Shown in pieces: positions 1 to 7,972 of a stretch of DNA of 63,257 nucleotides. Location of the stretch: assembly GCA_964510525.1 (NCBI GenBank), contig CAZECE010000090.1, forward strand, positions 1 to 63,257, given 5' to 3'. A program made the translations under genes and the position numbers. The stretch is from CAZECE01 sp964510525. GTDB taxonomy: Bacteria; Pseudomonadota; Gammaproteobacteria; Pseudomonadales; JANQJO01. The notes beneath the pieces are model-generated. The model was not told the origin of the DNA. It worked only from the letters and a program-made list of their open reading frames with translations, and ran no database searches. How positions within the stretch are numbered: position 1 is the first letter of the stretch; the number at the start of each line of letters is the position of its first letter.

Positions 1-2
1 AT

Positions 3-623
3 CCATTGGATTTGTCTAAGGATGAGTTTAAGGTTGAAGACATTGATGGAGCTATTGTTGTTTGTCAACCTGTGAATACTGGTTTTATTCCTAAAGAAGC
101 AGTAATCACTGGCCGACCAAAAAATCCAAATACTATTTCAACTGAACGGTTACAACCTGTTCGAGAAGAAACTCAGAATAAAAAACCATCGAGAAATTTG
201 GAAGTGCAAAATGCAACCTCTAATACTACATCAAATAAAGAAAAGAGGGATTTTTCAGATCAGGTGATCTCTAGCCTTTATTCTTATGATGAAGAGGTAT
301 TCGATGATTTATATCAAAAGTTTAAGCGTTTTGATGCTGTTACTCCTGATCAAGAAAATCAATCGGGATTTGCTTACTTGAAAAAATTAATGAAAGCCGA
401 TGTTAAAGCCAAAAATTATAAAAACGTAGCTCGATTAGCCAAAGTTGCTAAAGAACTTGAGGTTCAGCAAAACACTTGTAAGTTTGAGTCTTTTCTAGAC
501 TTTAAAGAGCAACTGAAAAATCAATACGTCCAAATATTTTTGGAGGAAAGAGGGTTGGATTACGATGATGAAAATAAAAGTTTTACTCCACGAACTAGCG
601 ATTATATACCCATAGCGATTTAA
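3..623 (+). CDS. Unknown protein, 5' end cut by the window
   Basis: The reading frame is open back to the first bases of the window, so the gene probably begins upstream; the first possible internal start is a TTG at 6. The visible part is about 206 residues, ends at TAA 621-623 and is hydrophilic, with no signal peptide or membrane segment. The middle (about residues 40-75) is rich in Asn, Thr, Lys and Glu and looks like a flexible linker. The C-terminal half is predicted mainly helical, with repeated Lys/Ala/Leu patterns. I do not recognise a family. Base composition is more AT-rich than most of the window, like the kinase gene at 6089-7723, so it may be accessory DNA. It is followed by an insertion sequence remnant. 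That it is a real gene is likely from its length and codon pattern; its function is unknown. Confidence 0.55.
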   Translation, partial: PLDLSKDEFKVEDIDGAIVVCQPVNTGFIPKEAVITGRPKNPNTISTERLQPVREETQNKKPSRNLEVQNATSNTTSNKEKRDFSDQVISSLYSYDEEVFDDLYQKFKRFDAVTPDQENQSGFAYLKKLMKADVKAKNYKNVARLAKVAKELEVQQNTCKFESFLDFKEQLKNQYVQIFLEERGLDYDDENKSFTPRTSDYIPIAI

Positions 624-678
624 ATTTAGGTGTCCGAGGGGGTTAAATAAAAAAGCAAAACCTGGTGTGCTTATAAAC

Positions 679-925
679 ATGAAAGGATTTGAATTAATAT
701 CAGAACAACTTGCAGAGTTTAAAGAAGCTCACCGAACAGCTAAAAAAATATGGTAACGCAAGCGCTGCATACAAATTAAATGCAACCATCTTGCTTGGCA
801 CTGGATGGACTCGTCAGCAAGTTTCGGAAGCACTTTGCCCCTTTGTAAGTGCTCTGAATCCCGGAAATGCAAGCGCGATGAACAGTCCTGAATCTGCTAT
901 ACCTGGCATGGAAGGACTCTTATAA
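679..925 (+). pseudogene. IS630-type transposase N-terminus, frameshifted and truncated
   Basis: ATG at 679 opens a frame whose start resembles the N-terminal helix-turn-helix region of IS630-family transposases. It breaks at a run of seven A (742-748). Moving one base at that run joins it to the second frame, which continues with YGNASAAYKLNATILLGTGW and then QQVSEAL, the familiar IS630 N-terminal pattern. The similarity ends near 834. The remaining codons to TAA at 925 do not look like a transposase, and the DDE catalytic domain is absent. I infer a decayed fragment, inactive. No inverted repeats or target duplication were found around it. Confidence 0.6.
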
Positions 926-937
926 AAGCTCAATTAT

Positions 938-1552
938 CTACTCTTCCTCAGTATAAACCTCATAACGCACCATCTCTAAACTATACGCCGATGTCGCCAC
1001 ATCGTTTTTAATCAGCGTGGTTTTTAGCGTGCCAGAAACCCAAAAGGGTTCGTACAAGACGTCAATCTTAAAGCCCTCAGGGTAAGTGACGTGAATGATT
1101 TGGTTAGGGGGTGGGGGTGGTACGTGGATGCAGGCGCCGAAGAAGGGGACTAAGAAAAACTCCGTAATGGTCTGGTCCTCATCGTACTCTAAGGGCACAA
1201 CGAATCCGGGTAAGCGTATGCGTTTGCCATCCATCTCGGGAATGATCCGTTTTGATACCAAAGCTTGTTGATAGGGATCATTCGGATCGATTGGCTTAGC
1301 GCTTTGCATCTCGCTGGCCAGCTCATCTTCGGGAGAGCCGTCTTCAACGTCGGTGATGTAGCTCGGTGGATTGGTCAGCGCATCTAAGTCTTCTTGTGGC
1401 ATCAGATCCGTCCATTCAATGGTTTTAAACGCCGACTCGGGCAGCGTGTTTTTGACTTGATCGGACGGCCCATCGGACGATTCATTGTCGCACCCAGTTA
1501 ACGCGAGAGAGAACAGAAAGAAAAGGGCGAGTGGAACAGTCTGTCGGATCAT
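938..1552 (-). CDS. DUF3299 lipoprotein
   Basis: A 204-residue exported lipoprotein. The N-terminus is a short signal peptide ending in the lipobox LTGC (Cys about residue 21). The mature part begins with an acidic linker and carries the DUF3299 core: a stretch with LPGFVVPLEYDE, then FFLVPFFGACIHVPPPPPNQ, which is very characteristic of the family. The conserved Cys-x-His in that motif may bind metal (inference). It is divergently transcribed from an ABC ATPase and a permease with a His-rich loop, and genes of this family often sit beside such transporters. A role in zinc handling at the outer or inner membrane is likely but not proven by sequence. Confidence 0.85.
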   Translation of the reverse strand: MIRQTVPLALFFLFSLALTGCDNESSDGPSDQVKNTLPESAFKTIEWTDLMPQEDLDALTNPPSYITDVEDGSPEDELASEMQSAKPIDPNDPYQQALVSKRIIPEMDGKRIRLPGFVVPLEYDEDQTITEFFLVPFFGACIHVPPPPPNQIIHVTYPEGFKIDVLYEPFWVSGTLKTTLIKNDVATSAYSLEMVRYEVYTEEE

Positions 1553-1626
1553 GTGGCTGGATACCTTGTGATGTGGAGGAGCCTGCGTGTAAAATCTTTG
1601 TTTATCACTTTTGTCTGCTATGAAAT

Positions 1627-1677
1627 ATTGTCCAATGACTATAATTGTCCCATGACTATCATTGTCCCATGACTATA
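1627..1677. repeat. Three tandem 17-bp repeats over an ABC ATPase start
   Basis: Units at 1627-1643, 1644-1660 and 1661-1677, each of the form ATTGTCCMATGACTATM, differing only at the M positions. Each unit contains an ATG; because 17 is not a multiple of three, only the ATG in the last unit (1669) is in frame with the ABC ATPase gene. The repeat occupies the place where a ribosome binding site would be expected. Confidence 0.9.
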
Positions 1678-2382
1678 GCGCTATCCAACGTTCACTACCA
1701 TTACCCTAAACACCGGCAAACTCCCGTGCTGAATATTCCAGAGTGGACAGTGAGTGCCGGTGAACGATTGTTTGTTCATGGACCCTCCGGTTCCGGAAAA
1801 TCGACGTTACTGAAATGCCTCAGCGGTTTGTTAGCACCCAGTCAGGGCAGCGTTGAAGTATTGGGGCAACGATTGGATCAGCTTTCGAGCCGGCAGAGAG
1901 ACCGTTTTAGGGGGCAACACATCGGTTATGTGTTCCAACAATTTAATTTGATTCCGTATCTAAATGCCATTGAGAATATCAACTTAGTACGTCAGTTTTC
2001 AAAAAAAAGAAAACCGCGTAGCGCTATTGCTGAAATTCACGCGCTGTTATCGGCGCTCAATATCCAAAAGTCGCTATGGCACATGCCGGCACGAGAATTG
2101 AGTATTGGCCAACAGCAGCGTATTGCGATCGCGCGAGCGCTGATTAATCAACCTGGGCTGTTGATTTTTGATGAGCCTACTTCCTCTTTAGATCCGGACA
2201 ACAGTCTCGCGTTTATGTCCTTGTTGATGGATCGACTGGCTAATCAACAGACTCATCAACAAGCTAATCACCAGACCACGCTGATATTCGTCAGTCATGA
2301 TATGTCTTTAACCCAATACTTTGATCGTGTTGTGGCATTGAAGCAGATCAACACATTAGAGGCCGTTACAAATGTTACTTAG
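1669..2382 (+). CDS. ABC transporter ATP-binding protein, LolD/MacB type
   Basis: Cytoplasmic ATPase subunit of about 237 residues. Walker A is GPSGSGKST, followed by the Q-loop in VFQQFNL, the signature LSIGQQQR, Walker B LLIFDEPTSSLDP and the switch His in FVSHD. It groups with the LolD/MacB/FtsE class, whose partner permeases are FtsX-like, matching the next gene, which it overlaps by 11 bp. A TTG at 1645 is also in frame, but the first ATG is 1669 and gives the usual family N-terminus (MTIALSNVHY). The start lies in a three-copy 17-bp repeat and has no clear Shine-Dalgarno sequence. It probably powers a zinc-related transporter, judging from the His-rich permease and the DUF3299 lipoprotein nearby; the arrangement recalls the Zur-regulated zrg genes of Vibrio cholerae (inference). 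Confidence 0.85.
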   Translation: MTIALSNVHYHYPKHRQTPVLNIPEWTVSAGERLFVHGPSGSGKSTLLKCLSGLLAPSQGSVEVLGQRLDQLSSRQRDRFRGQHIGYVFQQFNLIPYLNAIENINLVRQFSKKRKPRSAIAEIHALLSALNIQKSLWHMPARELSIGQQQRIAIARALINQPGLLIFDEPTSSLDPDNSLAFMSLLMDRLANQQTHQQANHQTTLIFVSHDMSLTQYFDRVVALKQINTLEAVTNVT

Positions 2383-3643
2383 GCTCGGCTGTAAAAGTTT
2401 ATGGGATCGCAAAGGTTCAGTGCTGTTGTCAATGATAGCGGTTGCGGTAAGCGTTTTTGTGCTGCTGGGTGTTGAGCATTTGCGCCATCAAGTAAAGGCG
2501 AATTTTTCAGGTACGGTGTCCGGAGTGGATCTCATTGTTGGCCCTAAAACAGGGCCGTTGAATTTGCTGTTGTATTCGGTGTTTCGTATTGGGAACCCAA
2601 CCAACAATATTTCTTGGCAAGCGTATGAGCGCCTTTCCGAACACCATCACGTGAAATGGGCGATTCCTCTTTCTCTAGGGGATTCTCACAAAGGGTTTCG
2701 AGTTCTGGGTACCAGTACCGATTATTTTACGTTTTTTAGCTATGGCCAGAAGCGTACGTTGCAGTTTGCTCAGGGCCGAGCTTTGAGTGAAACCTTTGAT
2801 ATGGTGTTAGGCGCCGATGTGGCTAAAAAATTAGGGTATCAATTGGGCGAGTCTGTGGTGTTATCTCATGGCGTGGGCCATGTGAGTTTTACGCATCATG
2901 AAGATTGGCCTTTTGAGATTGTGGGAGTGCTGGCGCCGACAGGGACGCCAGTGGATCAAACCGTGCATGTGTTATTAGAGGGCATTGAAGCGATTCACGG
3001 TGATCACGGTTCACACGAACTCGAACACCATCATGATCATCATGCCCATGAGCACGATTCACATGAGACTGCTCATCATGTGAAAGTTAAGAAAGCACCA
3101 ATCAGTAGCCTAACCGCCATGTTGCTGGGGTTGGAATCCAAAACATCGGTGTTTCAATTGCAACGAGAGATCAATCAAAACACGGATGAGTCGCTGCTGG
3201 CGATTTTACCCGGAATGGCGTTAGCCGAACTCTGGCAAATGATGAGCGTTTTGGAGCGAAGTTTGTTGTTGGTCTCAGTTTTGGTGTTTGCTGCGGCCAG
3301 CTTAGGGTTGAGTGCCATGCTGCTGGCGGCTCTTCGAGAGCGACGCCAAGAAATTCAACTGCTGCGCGTGATTGGGGCTTCCCCCAGCTTTTTGTTTGGT
3401 TTGATACAGATTGAAGCCGTTTTGGTGACGTTATTGGGCATACTGTTGGGTGTTGCGCTGTTATCAGGTGCTCTGTGGTTTGGGCAAGGGGTTTGGGTGA
3501 ATCTCTTTGGATTACACCTGAGCCCTAATCTTCTGAATGCGCGCAACGCAGCTTTGTTGGCGTCGTTGTTGGCCGTATCGGGCGTAGTGGCCATTGTGCC
3601 GGCGCTCAGTGGTTATCGAAGCGCAAAACGTACCGCCATTTAA
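2372..3643 (+). CDS. FtsX-like ABC permease with histidine-rich loop
   Basis: Inner-membrane permease of 423 residues with the MacB/FtsX layout: one N-terminal membrane helix (about residues 15-35), a large periplasmic domain, then three C-terminal helices (about 300-420). Near residues 208-236 the periplasmic domain has an insert with about a dozen His plus Asp/Glu (for example HHHDHHAHEHD), a typical Zn/metal-binding loop. The start ATG lies inside the end of the upstream ATPase gene, so the two are translationally coupled. The likely role is metal-related (probably zinc) transport or metalloprotein delivery together with the ATPase and the DUF3299 lipoprotein; the substrate is inferred from the His-rich loop only. 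Confidence 0.85.
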   Translation: MLLRLGCKSLWDRKGSVLLSMIAVAVSVFVLLGVEHLRHQVKANFSGTVSGVDLIVGPKTGPLNLLLYSVFRIGNPTNNISWQAYERLSEHHHVKWAIPLSLGDSHKGFRVLGTSTDYFTFFSYGQKRTLQFAQGRALSETFDMVLGADVAKKLGYQLGESVVLSHGVGHVSFTHHEDWPFEIVGVLAPTGTPVDQTVHVLLEGIEAIHGDHGSHELEHHHDHHAHEHDSHETAHHVKVKKAPISSLTAMLLGLESKTSVFQLQREINQNTDESLLAILPGMALAELWQMMSVLERSLLLVSVLVFAAASLGLSAMLLAALRERRQEIQLLRVIGASPSFLFGLIQIEAVLVTLLGILLGVALLSGALWFGQGVWVNLFGLHLSPNLLNARNAALLASLLAVSGVVAIVPALSGYRSAKRTAI

Positions 3644-3756
3644 GTTTTATTACTCTTTTTCTTACTCTAAGGTCTTCATGACATTAGGTTTTTTAAGGGG
3701 GGTTTTTAAGGGGGAGGTAAAGCCGTCGGTTTTCGCTGTGGCGGTCTAAGATAAAG

Positions 3757-3785
3757 TTGCTATACACGGTATTCACCACTAAACT
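3757..3785 (+). promoter_or_regulatory. Candidate sigma-70 promoter for the porin gene
   Basis: TTGCTA at 3757-3762 and TAAACT at 3780-3785 with a 17-bp spacer, about 25-50 bp upstream of the two possible porin start codons. Found by eye; moderate match only. Confidence 0.35.
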
Positions 3786-3809
3786 TCTGTTTTTATAGTT
3801 AAATCAGTA

Positions 3810-5060
3810 ATGGCAAAGGGGAACTGTTCAGTGAAAATGCCTAACTTAACGCAACTTAATGCTTTAAAAGCAGCTTTAGGACTTGGAGTCGTCATTAATC
3901 TACCGGTTTATGCGGCAGATTCTGTAACAGAAGCTGTGGCGCAAGGTAAGGCCTCGGTTAATGTGCGTCTGCGTTATGAAGCGGTCGAAGACGACAATGC
4001 CGCGACAAAAGACGCCGAAGTTGCCACCTTAAGAACACGTTTGGGCTATTCTACTGGGGAATTTCAAGGATTTTCGGGCCATATTTCGTTTGAAGATGTG
4101 CGTCATGTGTTGGGAATTGAAGATTACTCGCTGGGCGTGACTGGATTTAAATCAGGCGAGTTCTCTACCATTGCCGACCCTGAAGTGACGGAATTGGATA
4201 CGGGCTATCTGCAGTACACTCAGGATACGTTCAAAGCCCGCGTGGGGGCTCAAGTCATTGCTTTGGATAACCACCGCTTCATTGGTCATGTTGGCTGGCG
4301 TCAAGATCGTCAAACGTTTGATGCCGTGATGTTGCAGCAAACCTTGCAAGACAACATTTCGTTATCGTATTACTACATTGATCAACGTCGCAGAATCTTT
4401 GCTGAAGCTGCGGATCAAGATTCCAAAGACCACTTGTTTCATATTAAGGCCCCAGTAGGCCCTGGAGATCTAGTTGCCTACGCCTATCTTCTTGAGTTGG
4501 ATAACGGCACTAATAACGCGCTCGATACGTATGGCGTACGTTATAAAGGTAAGATGGACGGTGCTGAGATGACTTACCTCTATACGGCCGAATTTGCGAC
4601 CCAAACCAATGAATTAGGGACAACTGAAAACGATGCCGATTATTTGTTTTTAGAGGGTGGAGTGAAGGTCGCTGATTACACCTTTAAAGCTGGTTATGAA
4701 TCCTTGGGGTCGGATAAAGGAAACTATGGCTTCAGTACGCCTTTATCCACTTTGCATAAGTTTAATGGCTGGGCTGATCTCTTTTTAGCGACGCCCGCAC
4801 AAGGTTTAACGGATTTTTACCTCAGTGCTGGCACCAAACTGGGGTCTGGCAACGCGACCGTCATTTATCATACATTTGAGGCGGATGATGCAACCGCAAC
4901 CGTGGATGATTTGGGCAGCGAGATTAACCTTTTGTACACCCACAAATTTAATAAACACTATTCTGCCGGCGCTAAGTATGCGGCTTATTCGGCGGATGCC
5001 ACCAGTGGTGGTCGAGTTGATACCGATCGAATTTGGTTTTGGGTAAGTGCTAATATTTAA
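3810..5060 (+). CDS. Outer membrane porin, alginate-export-like beta-barrel
   Basis: A 416-residue exported protein. Reading from Met10 (ATG 3837), the N-terminus is a normal signal peptide with probable cleavage after VYA. The mature part is built of alternating short beta strands with aromatic girdle residues and Asp/Asn turns, as in a large outer-membrane barrel; the order LRYEAVEDDN, TLRTRLGY, LDTGYLQYTQD and GWRQDRQTFDA resembles the alginate-export (AlgE/OprB-like) porin superfamily. It ends in SANI rather than the usual terminal Phe. ATG 3810 and ATG 3837 are both possible starts. The substrate is not visible from sequence; no sugar or alginate genes are nearby. A candidate promoter lies upstream and a strong hairpin follows. 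Confidence 0.75.
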   Translation: MAKGNCSVKMPNLTQLNALKAALGLGVVINLPVYAADSVTEAVAQGKASVNVRLRYEAVEDDNAATKDAEVATLRTRLGYSTGEFQGFSGHISFEDVRHVLGIEDYSLGVTGFKSGEFSTIADPEVTELDTGYLQYTQDTFKARVGAQVIALDNHRFIGHVGWRQDRQTFDAVMLQQTLQDNISLSYYYIDQRRRIFAEAADQDSKDHLFHIKAPVGPGDLVAYAYLLELDNGTNNALDTYGVRYKGKMDGAEMTYLYTAEFATQTNELGTTENDADYLFLEGGVKVADYTFKAGYESLGSDKGNYGFSTPLSTLHKFNGWADLFLATPAQGLTDFYLSAGTKLGSGNATVIYHTFEADDATATVDDLGSEINLLYTHKFNKHYSAGAKYAAYSADATSGGRVDTDRIWFWVSANI

Positions 5061-5076
5061 CGTATGCCGTTAATCA

Positions 5077-5101
5077 GAAGCGCTTTGCTACAAAGCGCTT
5101 C
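5077..5101 (+). terminator. Perfect 11-bp stem hairpin after the porin gene
   Basis: Stem 5077-5087 pairs perfectly with 5091-5101 around the loop CTA. There is no T-run after it, so it may be a weak terminator, a transcript 3'-end stabiliser, or a pause site between the porin and the following gene. Confidence 0.5.
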
Positions 5102-5157
5102 AATGGAGATACTCGACGTCTCTTGAATGAGTTTACAAACAAATGAGGGTTAATAAT

Positions 5158-6054
5158 ATGCGTTCTGGTCATTTGGGTTTTAAAGCAATGCTCACGGCGT
5201 TTATGGGCTTGATGCTCACAGTGGGGCAAGTGGTTTCAGTTCAGGCTGAAATTTCTTCTGATCAGTATGCAACGGTATTGAATTTATCTGGTAAGCAACG
5301 AATGCTGACTCAAAAAATGAGTAAAGAGGCGTTATTGGTGGCTTTGGAGATTGATACCGATGCCAGTGCGTCTTCTTTGCAGCAAACCGTTGCACTGTTT
5401 GATAAAACCCTGAAAGGCTTACGTTCAGGTGATGCGGGTTTGGGATTGCCTGCAACGGATGAACCCAGAATCGTCAGGCAGCTGGGTAAAATTGATGAGT
5501 TATGGGCCGGGGTTAAACCGGTTTTTGATACCATTAGCCAGTCTAAAACGGCGAGTGCTGATCAAATTGGTGAAATTGCCTCGCAAAATTTGCCTTTATT
5601 GAAAGCCATGAACAAAGCGGTTTTGATGTATGAAAAAGCAGCCAGAAGTGGTTCTATGGCGGCCAATGAGGGGTTAGCAACCTCGATAAATTTGGCGGGT
5701 AAGCAGCGCATGCTGACTCAAAAAATGAGTAAGGAGTTTTTGTTAATCGCGTATGGGCATCAAGCGGAAGACAATAAATTAAATTTGCTTGAAAGCTATT
5801 CGCTGTTTGACCGTACTTTGACGGGCTTGGAAGCAGGGGATGAGGTATTGGGCTTGCCAGGCACTCAAGACGCGGCCATCTTATCGCAATTAAAAGTGGT
5901 GAAAGAATTGTGGCAACCTTTTAAGTTGTTAGTAAAAGCAGCCGCTGAAAGTGGTGAAATGGATGATGCCGATAAAGATGCCTTAGCCGATTCAAACCTC
6001 CCCTTACTTAAAGAGATGAATAAAGCAGTGAAACTGTTTGAACAAAAAGGGTGA
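5158..6054 (+). CDS. Periplasmic protein with two PilJ-N-type sensor domains
   Basis: From ATG 5158, preceded by GAGGG at 5145-5149, this is a 298-residue protein with a cleavable signal peptide (probable cut after VQA) and no later membrane helix, so it should be periplasmic. It contains two copies of the PilJ N-terminal-like module seen in type IV pili chemotaxis transducers and nitrate-type sensors: GKQRMLTQKMSKE at about residues 45-57 and again at 181-193, each followed by a LFD(K/R)TL helix and NLPLLKxMNKAV. The two halves therefore look like a duplication. It lacks HAMP and signalling domains, so it cannot signal alone; it may act as a soluble ligand-binding protein (inference). An upstream ATG at 5143 is less likely because the ribosome site overlaps it. 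Confidence 0.8.
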   Translation: MRSGHLGFKAMLTAFMGLMLTVGQVVSVQAEISSDQYATVLNLSGKQRMLTQKMSKEALLVALEIDTDASASSLQQTVALFDKTLKGLRSGDAGLGLPATDEPRIVRQLGKIDELWAGVKPVFDTISQSKTASADQIGEIASQNLPLLKAMNKAVLMYEKAARSGSMAANEGLATSINLAGKQRMLTQKMSKEFLLIAYGHQAEDNKLNLLESYSLFDRTLTGLEAGDEVLGLPGTQDAAILSQLKVVKELWQPFKLLVKAAAESGEMDDADKDALADSNLPLLKEMNKAVKLFEQKG

Positions 6055-6088
6055 TTCTTTTAAATCTGCTTGGATTGAAAGTTTTCTC

Positions 6089-7723
6089 TTATTTAAAAAA
6101 GGGGAGATTAAGAGCTTGCTCTGGAGTGATTCGATGCGGGGGAGAACGTTCTAAAAGTTTAGCGATGACCTCATCGAGGTTTTTTCCTTGTAGCTGCGAT
6201 GTTTCTTCGACCCCTTCGCAGATTTCCTTCTTGTTAAACCTAAGGTGGATTTTTTTATTATTAATGGTTAAGTGATGGGCTTTTATTAAGTGCGGATAGA
6301 GGCCTAGTTTTAAGGTTAGCAACGTTAAGCCCAGAGAAAAAGAGTCGTGCCTATCAGATTGGTAAAATCTTGTATTTACCTCTGGAGGACAAAAAGCAAG
6401 AGTCCCGCCTTTAATTTTTTTTAGCATCGAGCCGCTAAGGCCATAATCTATAATATAAGTTCGCTTAGAGGCTGAACTGTGAGTGAAGTTAGCAGGCTTT
6501 ATATCATGATGATAAATTTTTTTTTGGTGAAGTTCAGAGACTGCTTTGGTTAGATGCTGTGCCAATAGATTCAGTTTTTGTTCGGCTTCTTGAGGTTTTA
6601 CTCGTTTGATTTTATTAAGTTTTGTGGTTATGTCCTTACCACTGAGTGGACCACCAAAGTCCATGGCTATATAGGTTTTTTCGTTTGTGTGGGCATGGCC
6701 TCGCATGGTAATGAGATGTGAACCACCCCCCACTCGCTTAAACTCTTTGATTTCATCTTTGGCTGCACGGCGGGATTTAATCTCCTTTATAGCAATCACA
6801 TCCATTTGTTCAAGGTCGATACCATATGTGACTGTACCATAGCTGCCTTCTCCGAGAATTCGCTTTTGTCGAGCATCCGAAAATTGTTTTTGAATAAAAT
6901 TCATTTGCTCATTAGTGGGGGTTTTGATTAATGCAAATATCTTATCAGGGTTAGCATCGCTTCGAATATGAGTTGCGAGCATTCTTGGCTGTGTCGTATG
7001 TTTGTATGCTTTAAATTTATTTCTGTCATAACCTTGAGCGTTATTTATTTCATCAATGATGAGTTTTTGGAGGTGCTCGGGTCTTAATAGATCAGGATAA
7101 GAGGTTTCGGTTTTTATTAGTTGGTTTACGAGGGAGTGTAGTTGTGGTTTTAAATGTTGCCAGGAAATATCTTTCAGAAAGCCCAAGTACTGAATTTCAA
7201 GTATATAGTTGTAGATGACAGGTTTTACGTTATCACATAATATTTGGTCGTGTAGCTCCATCGCTGCATGGATGGCTTCCCAGGTGTAATTGCCGATCTC
7301 TTCTGGATTATCATCGAATTTAACGTTATTAAATAAATATTGAGTTAAAACGCAAAAGGTTTCTGTTGGCTCTACGGATTTATAATTGAGGTGTGCCGTG
7401 TAAACTGAAAGCCAATTACAGATCGCCTTTTTTAAAGGCATTGAAATACTACCTGGGTCGATGTTTGAAAGCCCTATTAAATAGTTGGTTTTTAAAGAAA
7501 TTTCTTGCTCTTCAATAAATGTTGATTTGAGTGGTTTCGGTAGTAGCGAATGGAATGCATTATTATGTTTTGGGTTCAAAACCATGAGCCATTTTAGATC
7601 AATGGCTTTAATTTGGCCGTTTGCATCCGGCTTATTTGGAAGCGTTTCGGGCTTGTGTAAATTAATTTCATTTGTTTCGCGTCTTATTTGAGAGACGTCG
7701 TGATGCACATGATCTAATTTCAT
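6089..7723 (-). CDS. Eukaryotic-type (Hanks) serine/threonine protein kinase
   Basis: 544 residues. Residues 1-280 have no family I recognise and look mostly helical. The C-terminal half is a full protein kinase domain: glycine loop GEGSYG (291-296), ATP-binding Lys313 in AIKE, catalytic loop HHDIKPAN with Asp407 and Asn412, metal-binding DYG (426-428, in place of DFG), CPPE (445-448, in place of APE) and the F-helix Asp in DRHDSFSLG. All catalytic residues are present, so it is probably active. There is no membrane segment or PASTA domain, so it is cytosolic or delivered elsewhere. The gene is AT-rich, stands alone on the minus strand, and diverges from an unknown two-TM protein gene; no cognate phosphatase is nearby. 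Horizontal origin or an effector-like role is possible, but this is inference. Confidence 0.85.
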   Translation of the reverse strand: MKLDHVHHDVSQIRRETNEINLHKPETLPNKPDANGQIKAIDLKWLMVLNPKHNNAFHSLLPKPLKSTFIEEQEISLKTNYLIGLSNIDPGSISMPLKKAICNWLSVYTAHLNYKSVEPTETFCVLTQYLFNNVKFDDNPEEIGNYTWEAIHAAMELHDQILCDNVKPVIYNYILEIQYLGFLKDISWQHLKPQLHSLVNQLIKTETSYPDLLRPEHLQKLIIDEINNAQGYDRNKFKAYKHTTQPRMLATHIRSDANPDKIFALIKTPTNEQMNFIQKQFSDARQKRILGEGSYGTVTYGIDLEQMDVIAIKEIKSRRAAKDEIKEFKRVGGGSHLITMRGHAHTNEKTYIAMDFGGPLSGKDITTKLNKIKRVKPQEAEQKLNLLAQHLTKAVSELHQKKIYHHDIKPANFTHSSASKRTYIIDYGLSGSMLKKIKGGTLAFCPPEVNTRFYQSDRHDSFSLGLTLLTLKLGLYPHLIKAHHLTINNKKIHLRFNKKEICEGVEETSQLQGKNLDEVIAKLLERSPPHRITPEQALNLPFFK

Positions 7724-7972
7724 TGATAAAAAAATGGATAAGTTTATTGGTTTTTTGCGTATTATTCGAACAGTGTTTAATTCTTATTTATTACTTGGAT
7801 ACGACCAATTACTGTTAATTATGCATTGGGTAGTTTAAAAAACAAACTCTTGTTTGGTATTTTCTTGAATAATGTAGGTTTAGAGGTGTTTTTTCTATGG
7901 TTGTGTTTGTATTCTAGGCGACCGTTGATGAATTAAATGTACGTTTAATAGAATAATAAGAGAGAAGTTGTC

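Noticed and set aside
1553..1668. Zur box in the divergent zinc-type spacer
   Set aside because: No convincing long inverted repeat of the GAAATGTTATA type; the tandem repeats dominate the region.
3706..3720. G-rich TTTAAGGGGGG direct repeats as a G-quadruplex or regulatory site
   Set aside because: Only two G-runs are present, too few for a quadruplex, and no other support was found.
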